Assembly (NCBI GenBank): GCA_964628455.1
Contig: CAZVPD010000002.1
Location: 1-64,000, forward strand
Length of the DNA stretch: 64,000 bases
Origin: JAQVWU01 sp964628455
Lineage (GTDB): Bacteria; Bacillota; Clostridia; Oscillospirales; CAG-272
Direction of reading: 5' to 3'
The notes beneath the pieces are model-generated. The model ran no database searches and was not told the origin of the DNA. It was given only the letters and a program-made list of their open reading frames with translations. A program made the translations under genes and the position numbers. This document shows positions 52,434 to 61,779 of the stretch, in pieces; positions within the stretch are counted from its first letter, which is position 1; each line of letters opens with the position of its first letter.

Positions 52434-53738
52434 TTACATATCACAGCGCATCATATCATCGGCGGTTTCGCGTCTGACTGCGAGAAAAGGTTTGCCTTCC
52501 GATACCATGACGACAGGAGGACGGGGAATACGGTTGTAATTGGAAGCCATTGAATAATTATAAGCGCCGGTTACAAGGACGGCAAGTATATCACCCCTCG
52601 AACACGGCTGGATCTTTATGTTTTCGGCTATCAGGTCACCGCTTTCACAGCAGCGGCCTGCAATGGTAGACAGGTAGTCGGCCTTTTCACCGGCACGGTC
52701 TGCGATAAGAACCGTATAGGGCGAAGCGTAAAGGGTGTATCTCGGATTGTCGGTCATCCCGCCGTCGACAGAAACGTAGTTTTTTAATCCGGCTATCTCT
52801 TTGACCGAACCGACTGTATAGAGAGTGATGCCGGCGGAAGCGACGACAGAACGTCCCGGTTCGAGCAGTATCACCGGACAATCGATATTATAACGGCTGC
52901 ACAGAATTCCGATTTTATTCGAAACCCTTTTGATCATGTTGTAATAATCGGGTTCAGGCTGTTCCGCGATATAGCGTACGCCGAATCCTCCGCCGAGATT
53001 CAATTCGCGTATTTCACATCCGGTATCGTGTCTGATATCGGAGATGAACCTGATCATCACATCAGCGGAGTCTTCAAAGGGATCATGATCAAATATCTGT
53101 GAACCGATATGACAGTGTATGCCGGCAAAATCAAGTGATTTCAGCTTTAATGCGTATTTTACCAGTTCCATTGCCTGTCCCGTAACAATGGGAGTGCCGA
53201 ATTTCGAATCAACGCTGCCGGTGATGACTTTACGGTGTGTGTGCGGATCAATGCCCGGGGATACACGCAGAAGTATTTTCTGCTTTCTGCCCGATATTTC
53301 GGCTGCAGCGTTTATGGCATCGATTTCTTCGCGGTTGTCCGCAACAAAACAACCCGTTTGCGATTCGACTGCGAATTGAATATCGGAATCGGTTTTATTA
53401 TTGCCATGGAAGTAAATTCTGTCTGCCGGAAATCCCGCGGATAATGCGGTGAACAATTCTCCCGGGGAAACGACGTCGATGCCCATGCCCTCCCGATCCA
53501 TGATCTTATAGATATACCTGAAACTTAAGGCTTTGGATGCATATAAAGGCATACTGTTTTTGCCGAAAAATTCTGCGGCTGCTTCTCTGTATATTTTGCA
53601 GTTTCGCCTTATGGTATCTTCATCCATCACATATAAAGGTGTTCCGTATTCGTGCGCGAGGAGAACCGTATCGAGTCCGCCGATAGTCAGATGTCCGTTT
53701 TCATTTATACCGAGGCAATCGTGAAGAAGCTGTGTCAT
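52434..53738 (-). CDS. lysA: Diaminopimelate decarboxylase
   Basis: 434 residues. PLP lysine in PLYASKALSF (about 53-62), a substrate-binding GIHCHIGSQI, phosphate loop LNLGGGFGVRY, and the C-terminal catalytic cysteine region GRCCESGDL. It makes lysine from meso-diaminopimelate, the last step of the pathway. The frame continues upstream of 53738, but GGGAG seven bases before the ATG at 53738 is the better start. It follows engB by 25 bases. Confidence 0.96.
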   Translation of the reverse strand: MTQLLHDCLGINENGHLTIGGLDTVLLAHEYGTPLYVMDEDTIRRNCKIYREAAAEFFGKNSMPLYASKALSFRYIYKIMDREGMGIDVVSPGELFTALSAGFPADRIYFHGNNKTDSDIQFAVESQTGCFVADNREEIDAINAAAEISGRKQKILLRVSPGIDPHTHRKVITGSVDSKFGTPIVTGQAMELVKYALKLKSLDFAGIHCHIGSQIFDHDPFEDSADVMIRFISDIRHDTGCEIRELNLGGGFGVRYIAEQPEPDYYNMIKRVSNKIGILCSRYNIDCPVILLEPGRSVVASAGITLYTVGSVKEIAGLKNYVSVDGGMTDNPRYTLYASPYTVLIADRAGEKADYLSTIAGRCCESGDLIAENIKIQPCSRGDILAVLVTGAYNYSMASNYNRIPRPPVVMVSEGKPFLAVRRETADDMMRCDM

Positions 53739-53763
53739 CGGCTCTCCCTTTCGGATCTTATTT

Positions 53764-54348
53764 TTATGCCTTTTTGGCTGCATAATGCAGTATTATTTTC
53801 CAGAGCGCATCCTTACCTTCACCGTTTTTCGAAGAGAAGGGAAAGACGTCGTTTTTATCGGCCGGGATTTTTTCGAGAGCGGTCGTGCGTTCGGTTTTAT
53901 TCAGTTTATCGGATTTTGTCGCGGCAATGATATACTGCATCCGGTTTTCTTTCAGCCAATGAAGCATAATAAGGTCATTTTCGGTGGGACCGACTTTCAT
54001 GTCAATCAGCTGGATGACAAGCTTCGGTCTGCAGAGTTTAAAATAACCGTCACCCAGCAGAGAAAGTCTCTCGCGTTCGGTAGGACTGCGTTTGGCATAT
54101 CCGTATCCCGGCAGATCGACCAAAAACAGACGGTTATCGACGTCGTAAAAATTAACGGTTATAGTCTTTCCGGGTTCGGTGCTCATCCTTGCAAGGGATT
54201 TACGGCCGAGAAGGGTATTGATCAGAGAACTCTTTCCCACATTCGAACGGCCCGAGAATGCTATTTGAGGTTTGGAAACCGGGGGGAATTGTTCGGGTAA
54301 TCCGGCGCACACCGCAAGTGTTACGTTATGAATATTGATTTCCATCAT
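53764..54348 (-). CDS. engB: Ribosome biogenesis GTP-binding protein EngB/YsxC
   Basis: 194 residues. G1 GRSNVGKSSL, G3 DLPGYGYAK and G4 TKSDKL are all intact. It assists late 50S assembly and is essential in Bacillus. The gene directly follows lon, the order lonA-ysxC conserved in Firmicutes. Two adjacent ATGs (54348, 54345) are possible. Confidence 0.97.
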   Translation of the reverse strand: MMEINIHNVTLAVCAGLPEQFPPVSKPQIAFSGRSNVGKSSLINTLLGRKSLARMSTEPGKTITVNFYDVDNRLFLVDLPGYGYAKRSPTERERLSLLGDGYFKLCRPKLVIQLIDMKVGPTENDLIMLHWLKENRMQYIIAATKSDKLNKTERTTALEKIPADKNDVFPFSSKNGEGKDALWKIILHYAAKKA

Positions 54349-54387
54349 ACATGCACCTTAATGTCGCCGCGGAGGGAGACTTGTCTG

Positions 54388-56853
54388 TTAATAGGTTGGT
54401 ACCGTGCTTCCGTCGGATGTTGTCAAATCGGGTATGATGTTTATGATCCCGATTTTCGGGTTTATCTGGTCTATTTCGGTATGATTAAAATGATCTGCTC
54501 CTTTTTGCTTATCTGCGGGGACCTGAACAAACGCGTTTTTTAAAACTTCGTCCGCAGTCCTGCATAGAATAAATTCGAGCGATGTCCGGGCGATTGAATC
54601 TATTTCATTCAGGTCGCGCTCGTTGTCTTTCGGTATCAGCACGGTTTTTGCACCGGCTGTATACGCAGCCATGGTTTTTTCTTTTAAACCGCCGATAGCA
54701 AGCACGCGTCCGCGAAGCGTCATTTCGCCCGTCATAGCAACATCCCGCCGGACAGCTCTTCCGGAAAGCTCACTGGCCAGAGCAGTCATGATCGTGACAC
54801 CCGCGGAAGGACCGTCTTTCGGAACGGCGCCTTCGGGTACGTGAATGTGTATGTCTTTATTTTTATAAAAATCCGGATCGATATGAAGCGCATCCGCATG
54901 TGCACGTATGTATGAAATTGCGGTTCTCGCGGATTCCTTCATCACATCGCCGAGTGAACCCGTCAGTTCGATTTTTCCGGTGCCGTTCATGACGGCTGCT
55001 TCGATCTTCAGGATATCTCCGCCGAGTTCCGTATACGCAAGACCGTTTACAATACCGACTTCATTATCATCGGTTATCATTTCAGGCAATATTTTTCTGG
55101 CTCCGAGATATTTAAATAAATTATCCCGTGTGACAACGCAGTTTTTAACACTTGTTTCTACTATTTCCTTGGCAGATTTGCGGCATATTTTACCGATTTC
55201 ACGCTCCAAATTTCTCACACCTGCTTCATGCGTGTAGAAATCGATTATATCCATAATGACATCGTCATTGATTTTTAACATACGTTTATTTAATCCGTGA
55301 CGCTTGAATTGTTTGGGAATAAGATGGTTTTTTGCGATGGATAATTTTTCATGGCGCGTGTATATTTTTAACTCTATTATTTCCATCCGGTCGATCAGAG
55401 GGCGGGGAACCGTATCCAGTGTATTGGCTGTTGCGATAAACATGCATTCGCTGAGATCAAGCGGCAATTCAATAAAATGGTCGCGGAAAGCTTTATTCTG
55501 TTCGCCGTCAAGCACTTCCAGTAAAGCCGACGAAGGATCTCCATGAGCATCATGCGTCAGTTTATCGATTTCATCTAGGAGTATGAGAGGATTCCGTGTG
55601 CCGGCCTGAACAATCGCATTGACGATCCGGCCGGGCATGGAGCCTATGTATGTTTTGCGATGCCCGCGGATATCCGCTTCATCGCGTATGCCTCCGAGTG
55701 AAACCCGCACGTATTTTCTTTTCATAGCTGCTGCTATCGACTGCGCTACCGATGTTTTACCTGTACCGGGAGGACCGACAAGGCAAAGAATCTGATTTTT
55801 TATTCCGGGATTAAGCTGTTTGACAGCAATGAATTCCAATATGCGTTCCTTGACTTTTTCAAGCCCGTCATGATCCCTGTCGAGAATTTTCCTTGCTGCC
55901 TGAACGTCAATGCGGTCTTTTGATAATTTAATCCAGGGTATTTCCAGACATACATCGAGGTAATTACGCATAACACCGCTTTCCGCCGAATTATAGGATG
56001 CTTTTGCGAGTTTACGTACTTCCTTGATTAATTTTTCTTCAACTTCCGCCGGAAGCTGAGCGGCGCGGATCTTTTCATAATATTCATCGATCTCACTGTC
56101 CGGATCGGCATTATATCCCAGCTCGTTCTGTATGACTTTGAGCTGCTCGCGCAGATAATATTCACGCTGATTCCCGTCTATCTGAGCGCGCACGCGTTTG
56201 TGAATGGCAGCTTCGGCCTTTAGAATTTCAAGTTCTCTTTCCATTATGACAGCCAGCAGTTCCAGACGGCGAAGAGGATCGAATTCTTCGATAATACGCT
56301 GTTTATCGCCGAATTGGATCAGGATATTGCATCCGATAAAATCAGCCAGTAATCCGGGTGATTTTATCGATTTTACCGCCAGCATCAGTTCATGTGATAT
56401 TTTAGGCAAATAATTGATAAAATTATCAAAAACCGTCATGATCTCCTGAATCAGCGCTTCACCCTTTATTCCGCCGTTTGAATCGACATCGATGGTTTTG
56501 CACATGACTTCTGCGCGTATGTGCTTGCTTCCCGTATTGTAACGGACAGCTGTCGCACGGCATACACCGTCAATGACGATGCGGATGTTTCCTTCGGGAA
56601 GTTTTAAAAACTGTTTGATCTTCGAAACGGTTCCCACTTCGTATAGATCGGAGGGCGAGGGTGTTTCCGTCGCTATGTCTTTTTGGGCGACAAGAAAAAT
56701 ATATTCATCATTGCGGTTGGCTGCTTCACACGCTTCTGAAACCGCTCCTCTTTGAATTTCAAAACTGAGCGGGATCGACGGGAAAGCGACAAGTCCGCGC
56801 AAGGGTATTACGGTAAGTTCTGTTTTTTCGAGTTTTTCTGTAAAACGAGACAT
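54388..56853 (-). CDS. lon: ATP-dependent protease Lon
   Basis: 821 residues. The N-terminal LAN substrate domain (VIPLRGLVAFPSIPLSFE), AAA+ module with Walker A GPPGTGKT and Walker B LILLDEIDK, and the C-terminal peptidase domain with the catalytic serine in PKDGPSAG and lysine in GLKEKT. A tail of about 45 residues after the peptidase domain, ending SDGSTVPTY, is not part of the conserved core. The frame extends upstream, but AGGAG points to the ATG at 56853. A near-perfect promoter precedes it. Confidence 0.97.
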   Translation of the reverse strand: MSRFTEKLEKTELTVIPLRGLVAFPSIPLSFEIQRGAVSEACEAANRNDEYIFLVAQKDIATETPSPSDLYEVGTVSKIKQFLKLPEGNIRIVIDGVCRATAVRYNTGSKHIRAEVMCKTIDVDSNGGIKGEALIQEIMTVFDNFINYLPKISHELMLAVKSIKSPGLLADFIGCNILIQFGDKQRIIEEFDPLRRLELLAVIMERELEILKAEAAIHKRVRAQIDGNQREYYLREQLKVIQNELGYNADPDSEIDEYYEKIRAAQLPAEVEEKLIKEVRKLAKASYNSAESGVMRNYLDVCLEIPWIKLSKDRIDVQAARKILDRDHDGLEKVKERILEFIAVKQLNPGIKNQILCLVGPPGTGKTSVAQSIAAAMKRKYVRVSLGGIRDEADIRGHRKTYIGSMPGRIVNAIVQAGTRNPLILLDEIDKLTHDAHGDPSSALLEVLDGEQNKAFRDHFIELPLDLSECMFIATANTLDTVPRPLIDRMEIIELKIYTRHEKLSIAKNHLIPKQFKRHGLNKRMLKINDDVIMDIIDFYTHEAGVRNLEREIGKICRKSAKEIVETSVKNCVVTRDNLFKYLGARKILPEMITDDNEVGIVNGLAYTELGGDILKIEAAVMNGTGKIELTGSLGDVMKESARTAISYIRAHADALHIDPDFYKNKDIHIHVPEGAVPKDGPSAGVTIMTALASELSGRAVRRDVAMTGEMTLRGRVLAIGGLKEKTMAAYTAGAKTVLIPKDNERDLNEIDSIARTSLEFILCRTADEVLKNAFVQVPADKQKGADHFNHTEIDQINPKIGIINIIPDLTTSDGSTVPTY

Positions 56854-56916
56854 TTTATTCTCCTGAAAAAATACATTTGATAAAAACAATTGTAATAAAA
56901 ATAATATTGAATAATT

Positions 56917-56945
56917 ATTATATCATATATCGATAATCGAGTCAA
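56917..56945 (-). promoter_or_regulatory. Promoter of lon-engB (and perhaps lysA onwards)
   Basis: Minus strand TTGACT (56940-56945), 17-base spacer, TATAAT (56917-56922). Confidence 0.75.
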
Positions 56946-56998
56946 ACAGTTTTAAATAATATATTATGAATAATTAAATGTCCGGGCGAAGTTTTATA

Positions 56999-58951
56999 TC
57001 ATTCACGGATTTCCGGAATGCTGCTGTTGTCTTCCTGCGTTATATAACGGCTGGCCTGCGTTGTGAACAGCTTATGGTAATGCCCTCCCAGCCGCATCAG
57101 TTCGCGATGCGTGCCCTGTTCCGATATGGAGCCGTTTTCGAGAACGATGATCTTTGATGCCGTAGTTGCGCTTGAAAGGCGGTGAGAGACAAAAATCGTT
57201 GTTTTATCGGTTCGAAGCCGGTCGAATTGATTGTATATTTCCTGTTCCGCAAAAGCATCAAGCGATGCAGTCGGTTCATCGAGAATCAATATATCCGAAT
57301 CCCCGTAAAACGCACGTGCGACGGCGAGTTTCTGCCACTGACCCGTTGATAATTCAATTCCGTTGCTTTCAAAAAAACGCATAAGAGGTGTATTGTATTG
57401 ATCCGGAAGTTTATCGATAAAATCGCTGCTATTGCTCTTTTCAGCGGCAATTTCCACATCATTCATCACAAAAGGCTTATTCGGCTGACCGAAAACGATG
57501 TTTTCCGCAACCGTTACGGCATATTTGCCGAAATCCTGAAAAATGATGCCGAACAATTTATATATATCCGCAACGTCGTAATCGCGGATGTCATGACCGT
57601 CCAGCAGTATGCGTCCTTCGGTCGGATCATAAAGCCTGGTTAAAAGTTTGATCAGTGTTGTCTTTCCCGCACCGTTAAGTCCGACCAGAACGACGGTTTC
57701 ACCGGGACCTAAAGAAAGACTGACATTTTTAATAACATCGCGTTCCGTACCGGGATAACGGAAAGATACGTTTTCAAGTGTAATATGATGTCCTGTATGA
57801 TGTTCGGCACGCCGGGGTTCCGAAAGCAGGGGAATAATCGTCTGCTTTTCATTCATAAAGACAATCATGTTATCGATAAAAAGTGTTCCTTCGTAGATCG
57901 TTGATGTTGTCGATATAAAAGCTGCGATTCCGTGTGCAATCGAGGCCAGAGCTCCGGTATACAAAGTATAGTCACCCACCTGTATCTCACCGCTGCATAC
58001 TTTGTAGGCAATATAGAGATATAACATACAGTTGACAGCGGAGGTTATCATCGTTATCGAAATATTCCACGATCCCTCACTGACGAATAATTTGCGCAGC
58101 CCTTTGAAATACTTTAAAAAAGTATCGCGGTAACGGGTTATAAACAATTCCGACAGGCCGAAAATCCGGATTTCCTTGACCATATCTTTATTGGTCATCA
58201 GACCGGAATAATAACTTAACTGACGGCGGTCTTTTGAACGGTGACGGACATACAGGAAATTTTTCTTTCTGTATATAATATTGATGATAGCCGAGGGTAT
58301 GGCCATCAGTATGATGATAAACGGAGCGTAAGGATTGATATTCCACAATATGGCGATAAAAGAAACCATGCTGATAATCGTGCTGATGATGCTGAATGCG
58401 GCGTTCATGATCTGTATGGGGCGGTTTCCGGCTTCACGGCTTGCGTTTTCAAGTTTTTCATAAAATTCGGGCCGGTCAAAACTTGCAAGGTCGATTTCAC
58501 GTGCTTTATGCATGATTTTCATGTTTACATGATTTACAACAAGCTCACCCGAAATACGCGTCAGAATATTATTGATATTGTTTACGAGACTGTTTAAAAA
58601 AATATATCCGAATTGAAATACAAGCAATATCATAACTTTATCGAATTCACCGGGTAAGCCTTTGACTGCGGTGTTGTATGCGGATACAAGTGAATTGATC
58701 AGGTTTGCGGTGATAAAAGCCCCGATAACCGGCATAACGCCGTTAAAGAAAGCCATAAAAAGCATTAAAAAAAGGATCCAGGGTTTTGCTTCCCAGACTA
58801 TGGTGAGAATATAAAATAACCGGAAGAAAAATTTAGTGATCAGTCTTTTTAAATAACCGGGAATTTCTTTGACCGATTTCGGTTTGGGTTCCTTAAGTTT
58901 GTCGGTTGCCTCATCGGAATGAGGTCCCATAAATCCTCTGCCGGGTCCCAT
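56999..58951 (-). CDS. ABC transporter, fused permease and ATPase (exporter type)
   Basis: 650 residues. Six predicted transmembrane helices (first about 45-70) precede a nucleotide-binding domain: Walker A LVGLNGAGKTT, signature LSTGQWQKLAVARA and Walker B ILILDEPTASLD. The signature has LSTGQ rather than LSGGQ. As a half-size exporter it presumably works as a dimer; no partner is adjacent and the cargo is unknown. The start at 58951 is set by GGAGG just upstream; an ATG at 58969 would place that site inside the gene. Confidence 0.88.
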   Translation of the reverse strand: MGPGRGFMGPHSDEATDKLKEPKPKSVKEIPGYLKRLITKFFFRLFYILTIVWEAKPWILFLMLFMAFFNGVMPVIGAFITANLINSLVSAYNTAVKGLPGEFDKVMILLVFQFGYIFLNSLVNNINNILTRISGELVVNHVNMKIMHKAREIDLASFDRPEFYEKLENASREAGNRPIQIMNAAFSIISTIISMVSFIAILWNINPYAPFIIILMAIPSAIINIIYRKKNFLYVRHRSKDRRQLSYYSGLMTNKDMVKEIRIFGLSELFITRYRDTFLKYFKGLRKLFVSEGSWNISITMITSAVNCMLYLYIAYKVCSGEIQVGDYTLYTGALASIAHGIAAFISTTSTIYEGTLFIDNMIVFMNEKQTIIPLLSEPRRAEHHTGHHITLENVSFRYPGTERDVIKNVSLSLGPGETVVLVGLNGAGKTTLIKLLTRLYDPTEGRILLDGHDIRDYDVADIYKLFGIIFQDFGKYAVTVAENIVFGQPNKPFVMNDVEIAAEKSNSSDFIDKLPDQYNTPLMRFFESNGIELSTGQWQKLAVARAFYGDSDILILDEPTASLDAFAEQEIYNQFDRLRTDKTTIFVSHRLSSATTASKIIVLENGSISEQGTHRELMRLGGHYHKLFTTQASRYITQEDNSSIPEIRE

Positions 58952-59016
58952 ATTATGCCTCCGATTCATATATGACTGTAAATTTAATAAAAAAGGACAT
59001 CTTCCGATGAACCTTT

Positions 59017-60315
59017 CTATTTTATGCGTTTAAAACAGGCAATAAAGAAACCGTCCGAATCAAGGGTTTCATCGGGGAAAATAGTTCGCATTCCGAAACC
59101 GTAAAAAGAAAAATTCCCGTTTTCCTTCAGGAACCGTTCGGCTACCTGTTCGTTTTCCTTTATATTCAGAGTACAGGTGGAATATACAAGCATCCCGCCG
59201 TGTTTTACATAGGATGACGCCGTATGTAAAATATTATACTGAACCTCCGGCAGTTTTTCCAGATCGCCGGGTGTTTTGTATCGCAGATCCGGTTTTCGGG
59301 CTATCACACCCAGTCCTGAACACGGTACATCGCATAAGACCCGGTCCGCTATATTAAAATAAGAATCGTTTTCTTTTGTACCGTCCTGTTCGGATGTTTT
59401 TATAACGGCAATCCCTAATTTTTCTGCGGTTTTGTCAATAAGCGAAAGCTTGTTTCCGTGCAGATCAAAGCTGAAAACAATACCGCTGTTTTGCATGAGA
59501 AGAGCGCAGGAAAAGCTCTTTCCTCCCGGGCATGCACAGGTGTCAATGATCGTTTCACCCGGCAAAGGATTTAATACTTCGGTGCAGTATTGTGAAGAAG
59601 CATCCTGTATGAAACATAGTCCTTCGGCTATCGGAAGCCGGTGGACCGGAATATCCTGTTTAAGGGTAATACCGTTTTCGGTAAATGCGGCAGCCGCTTC
59701 GATCCCCTGGTTATTTAATCGGTCAAGCAGCCCGTTGCGCGTTGTTTTCAATGTATTTACGCGAAGGGTCATATACGGATGGCGGTTGACAGCTTTCGCA
59801 ATCTTTTCGGTCTGAAACTCGCCGTACATGTCTCTCCACATTTCGCATAACCATACCGGAAGCGAATACAGGACAGACAGGAAAAAAACAAAACCGTCTT
59901 CACGGGAAGGAAAGGGAAGCTGATTTTTATTTCTGACAACTTCCCGCAATACCGCATTCACATAGGACGCTGAACCGCTGTTTGACCTTTGCTTTGCCTG
60001 GTTGACAGATTCATTGCAGGCGGCGCTGTCCGGTACACGGGACATATAAATAATCTGATAAGCTCCAAGACGTAAAATGTTTAAAATAAATATATTGAGC
60101 GTTTCCAAAGCGATATGTGAGTATTTTGTCAGAATATAATCGAGGGTGATTCTGCGCTCCGTGACACCGTAAACAAGAGCAGTAAAAAACGAGCGGTCGA
60201 CTCCCGACAAATTGTATTTTTTTATAGATACGTCCAGCTCGATGTTTGTATAACGTCCTTCTTTTTCACATCGTATCAAAGAATTCAAGGCGGCTTCACG
60301 CACATTAATGCTCAT
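59017..60315 (-). CDS. rsmB: 16S rRNA (cytosine-967-C5)-methyltransferase RsmB
   Basis: 432 residues. The N-terminal NusB-like domain (REAALNSLIRCEKEGRY, ARLGAYQIIYM-like) and the SAM-dependent C-terminal domain: IDTCACPGGKS, DVPCSGLGVIARKPDLRY with the catalytic cysteine, and YSTCTLN with the second cysteine. It overlaps fmt by four bases, in the conserved priA-def-fmt-rsmB order. Confidence 0.96.
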   Translation of the reverse strand: MSINVREAALNSLIRCEKEGRYTNIELDVSIKKYNLSGVDRSFFTALVYGVTERRITLDYILTKYSHIALETLNIFILNILRLGAYQIIYMSRVPDSAACNESVNQAKQRSNSGSASYVNAVLREVVRNKNQLPFPSREDGFVFFLSVLYSLPVWLCEMWRDMYGEFQTEKIAKAVNRHPYMTLRVNTLKTTRNGLLDRLNNQGIEAAAAFTENGITLKQDIPVHRLPIAEGLCFIQDASSQYCTEVLNPLPGETIIDTCACPGGKSFSCALLMQNSGIVFSFDLHGNKLSLIDKTAEKLGIAVIKTSEQDGTKENDSYFNIADRVLCDVPCSGLGVIARKPDLRYKTPGDLEKLPEVQYNILHTASSYVKHGGMLVYSTCTLNIKENEQVAERFLKENGNFSFYGFGMRTIFPDETLDSDGFFIACFKRIK

Positions 60316-61271
60316 AAAACGCCTATCCTGTCACCGGCTGAAATGTTTCTGCCGTTTATAAAATCAGCCGCAGTCATGCGGCGCTTTCCTTCCGGCAGCA
60401 GGGTCTTTATACCCAGAGTGCCTTCACCGCAGGCGACCCGTATTAAATTTCCCGATACGGATAAAACAGTTCCCGCAGGTTTGTCGGAACTATCGGTAAA
60501 AACAACCGAATCGATAATTTTAATCTTTTTCCCGCGATGACTTGCGGCAGCAAGCGGAACGGGTGAAAGTCCGCGTATTCTGTTGTGAATTTGTCGGGCG
60601 CTTTGTGAAAAATCCAGAATACAGTCGTTGTTTTCTATTTTCGGCGCATAAGTGGCTTCGGATTCTTCCTGCTTCTGACGGACGATTTGTCCGGAAGGCA
60701 GAAGTTCGAGGACTTTAATCAAAGTTTGTGCCCCTGTTAAAGCCAGGCGGTCATGCAGCGTTTCGAAATTGTCATCGGGAAAGATCGGTATTTCCTCGGC
60801 ATATAAAATATCTCCGGTATCCAGACCTTCATCCATCTGCATAACGGTGATACCGGTATTCGTTTCACCGTCGATGATGGCATGCTGTATGGGAGCCGCG
60901 CCCCTGTATTTCGGCAGCAGTGAAGCATGAATATTCAAACACCCGAATACAGGAAAACGGATGACATCGGGGGGCAGTATCTTCCCGTAGGCAGCGACAA
61001 CGATCAGTTCCGGCCGGATGCTTTCAAGTAAAAGCGTAAAGTTTTTTTTTCTCAAAGATATCGGCTGATATATCTTTATATCATGTTCGAGGGCGTATTG
61101 TTTTACGGGAGGAGGAAGCAGAGATAAACCTCGTCCTTTGGGTTTATCGGGCTGGGTAACGGCACCGATGATAGTATACCCGTTTTCCGTCAGTGCCGCC
61201 AACTGAATGGCCGCAAATTCCGGGGTGCCCATAAACAGTATGGGAGTGCTTTTACACAGATGTCCGTTCAT
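60312..61271 (-). CDS. fmt: Methionyl-tRNA formyltransferase
   Basis: 319 residues. It has the formyl-folate binding core with ILFMGTPEFA, LNIHASLLPKYRGAAPI and the conserved Asp in MDEGLDTGDI. A C-terminal OB domain (PAGTVLSVSGNLIRVACGEG) is complete. It formylates initiator Met-tRNA. The start overlaps def by 20 bases; GAAGGA precedes it. Confidence 0.97.
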   Translation of the reverse strand: MNGHLCKSTPILFMGTPEFAAIQLAALTENGYTIIGAVTQPDKPKGRGLSLLPPPVKQYALEHDIKIYQPISLRKKNFTLLLESIRPELIVVAAYGKILPPDVIRFPVFGCLNIHASLLPKYRGAAPIQHAIIDGETNTGITVMQMDEGLDTGDILYAEEIPIFPDDNFETLHDRLALTGAQTLIKVLELLPSGQIVRQKQEESEATYAPKIENNDCILDFSQSARQIHNRIRGLSPVPLAAASHRGKKIKIIDSVVFTDSSDKPAGTVLSVSGNLIRVACGEGTLGIKTLLPEGKRRMTAADFINGRNISAGDRIGVL

Positions 61272-61767
61272 TCATTCCTTCCTGTTCTTCGCGGATCGCA
61301 TGAAGTTCCTCGGTCGAGATAATGCGCAGAACTTTATCCGTAAATAATATTCCGTCGAGATGATCGATTTCATGACAAAAAGCGCGTGCGGTAAGCATGG
61401 TGCCGGTTACCGTAAATTCTTTTCCGCTGCGGTCGAGTGCCGAAACGGTAACCGATTCCGGACGTTCGGTGTAACCCCATTTTTCCGGGATAGACAGACA
61501 GCCTTCAAGTTCATTCTGGATTTTTTCGGACTTTGCGATTATTTTAGGATTTATAAGCTCAAGCACTTCACCTTGATCGTTTTCCACCAATGCGATTCTG
61601 CGCAATACGCCTACCTGTGATGCCGCAAGCCCCACACCTCCGGATTCCGTGAGTGTATCTTTCATATCATCAAGAAGACGGCAGATGCGGGGTGTGATTT
61701 TATCGACAGGACGGCAAATTTTACGAAGTACAGGATCTCCGTCCTGAATTATTTTGAGTATTGCCAT
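61252..61767 (-). CDS. def: Peptide deformylase
   Basis: 171 residues. Motif 1 GVGLAASQVG, motif 2 EGCLSIPE with the metal-binding cysteine and motif 3 CHEIDHLDG with two histidines. It removes formyl groups from nascent proteins, functionally paired with the fmt gene beside it. The start at 61767 has GGGGG five bases upstream; an upstream ATG at 61779 lacks one. Confidence 0.97.
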   Translation of the reverse strand: MAILKIIQDGDPVLRKICRPVDKITPRICRLLDDMKDTLTESGGVGLAASQVGVLRRIALVENDQGEVLELINPKIIAKSEKIQNELEGCLSIPEKWGYTERPESVTVSALDRSGKEFTVTGTMLTARAFCHEIDHLDGILFTDKVLRIISTEELHAIREEQEGMNERTSV

Positions 61768-61779
61768 ATAAACCCCCAT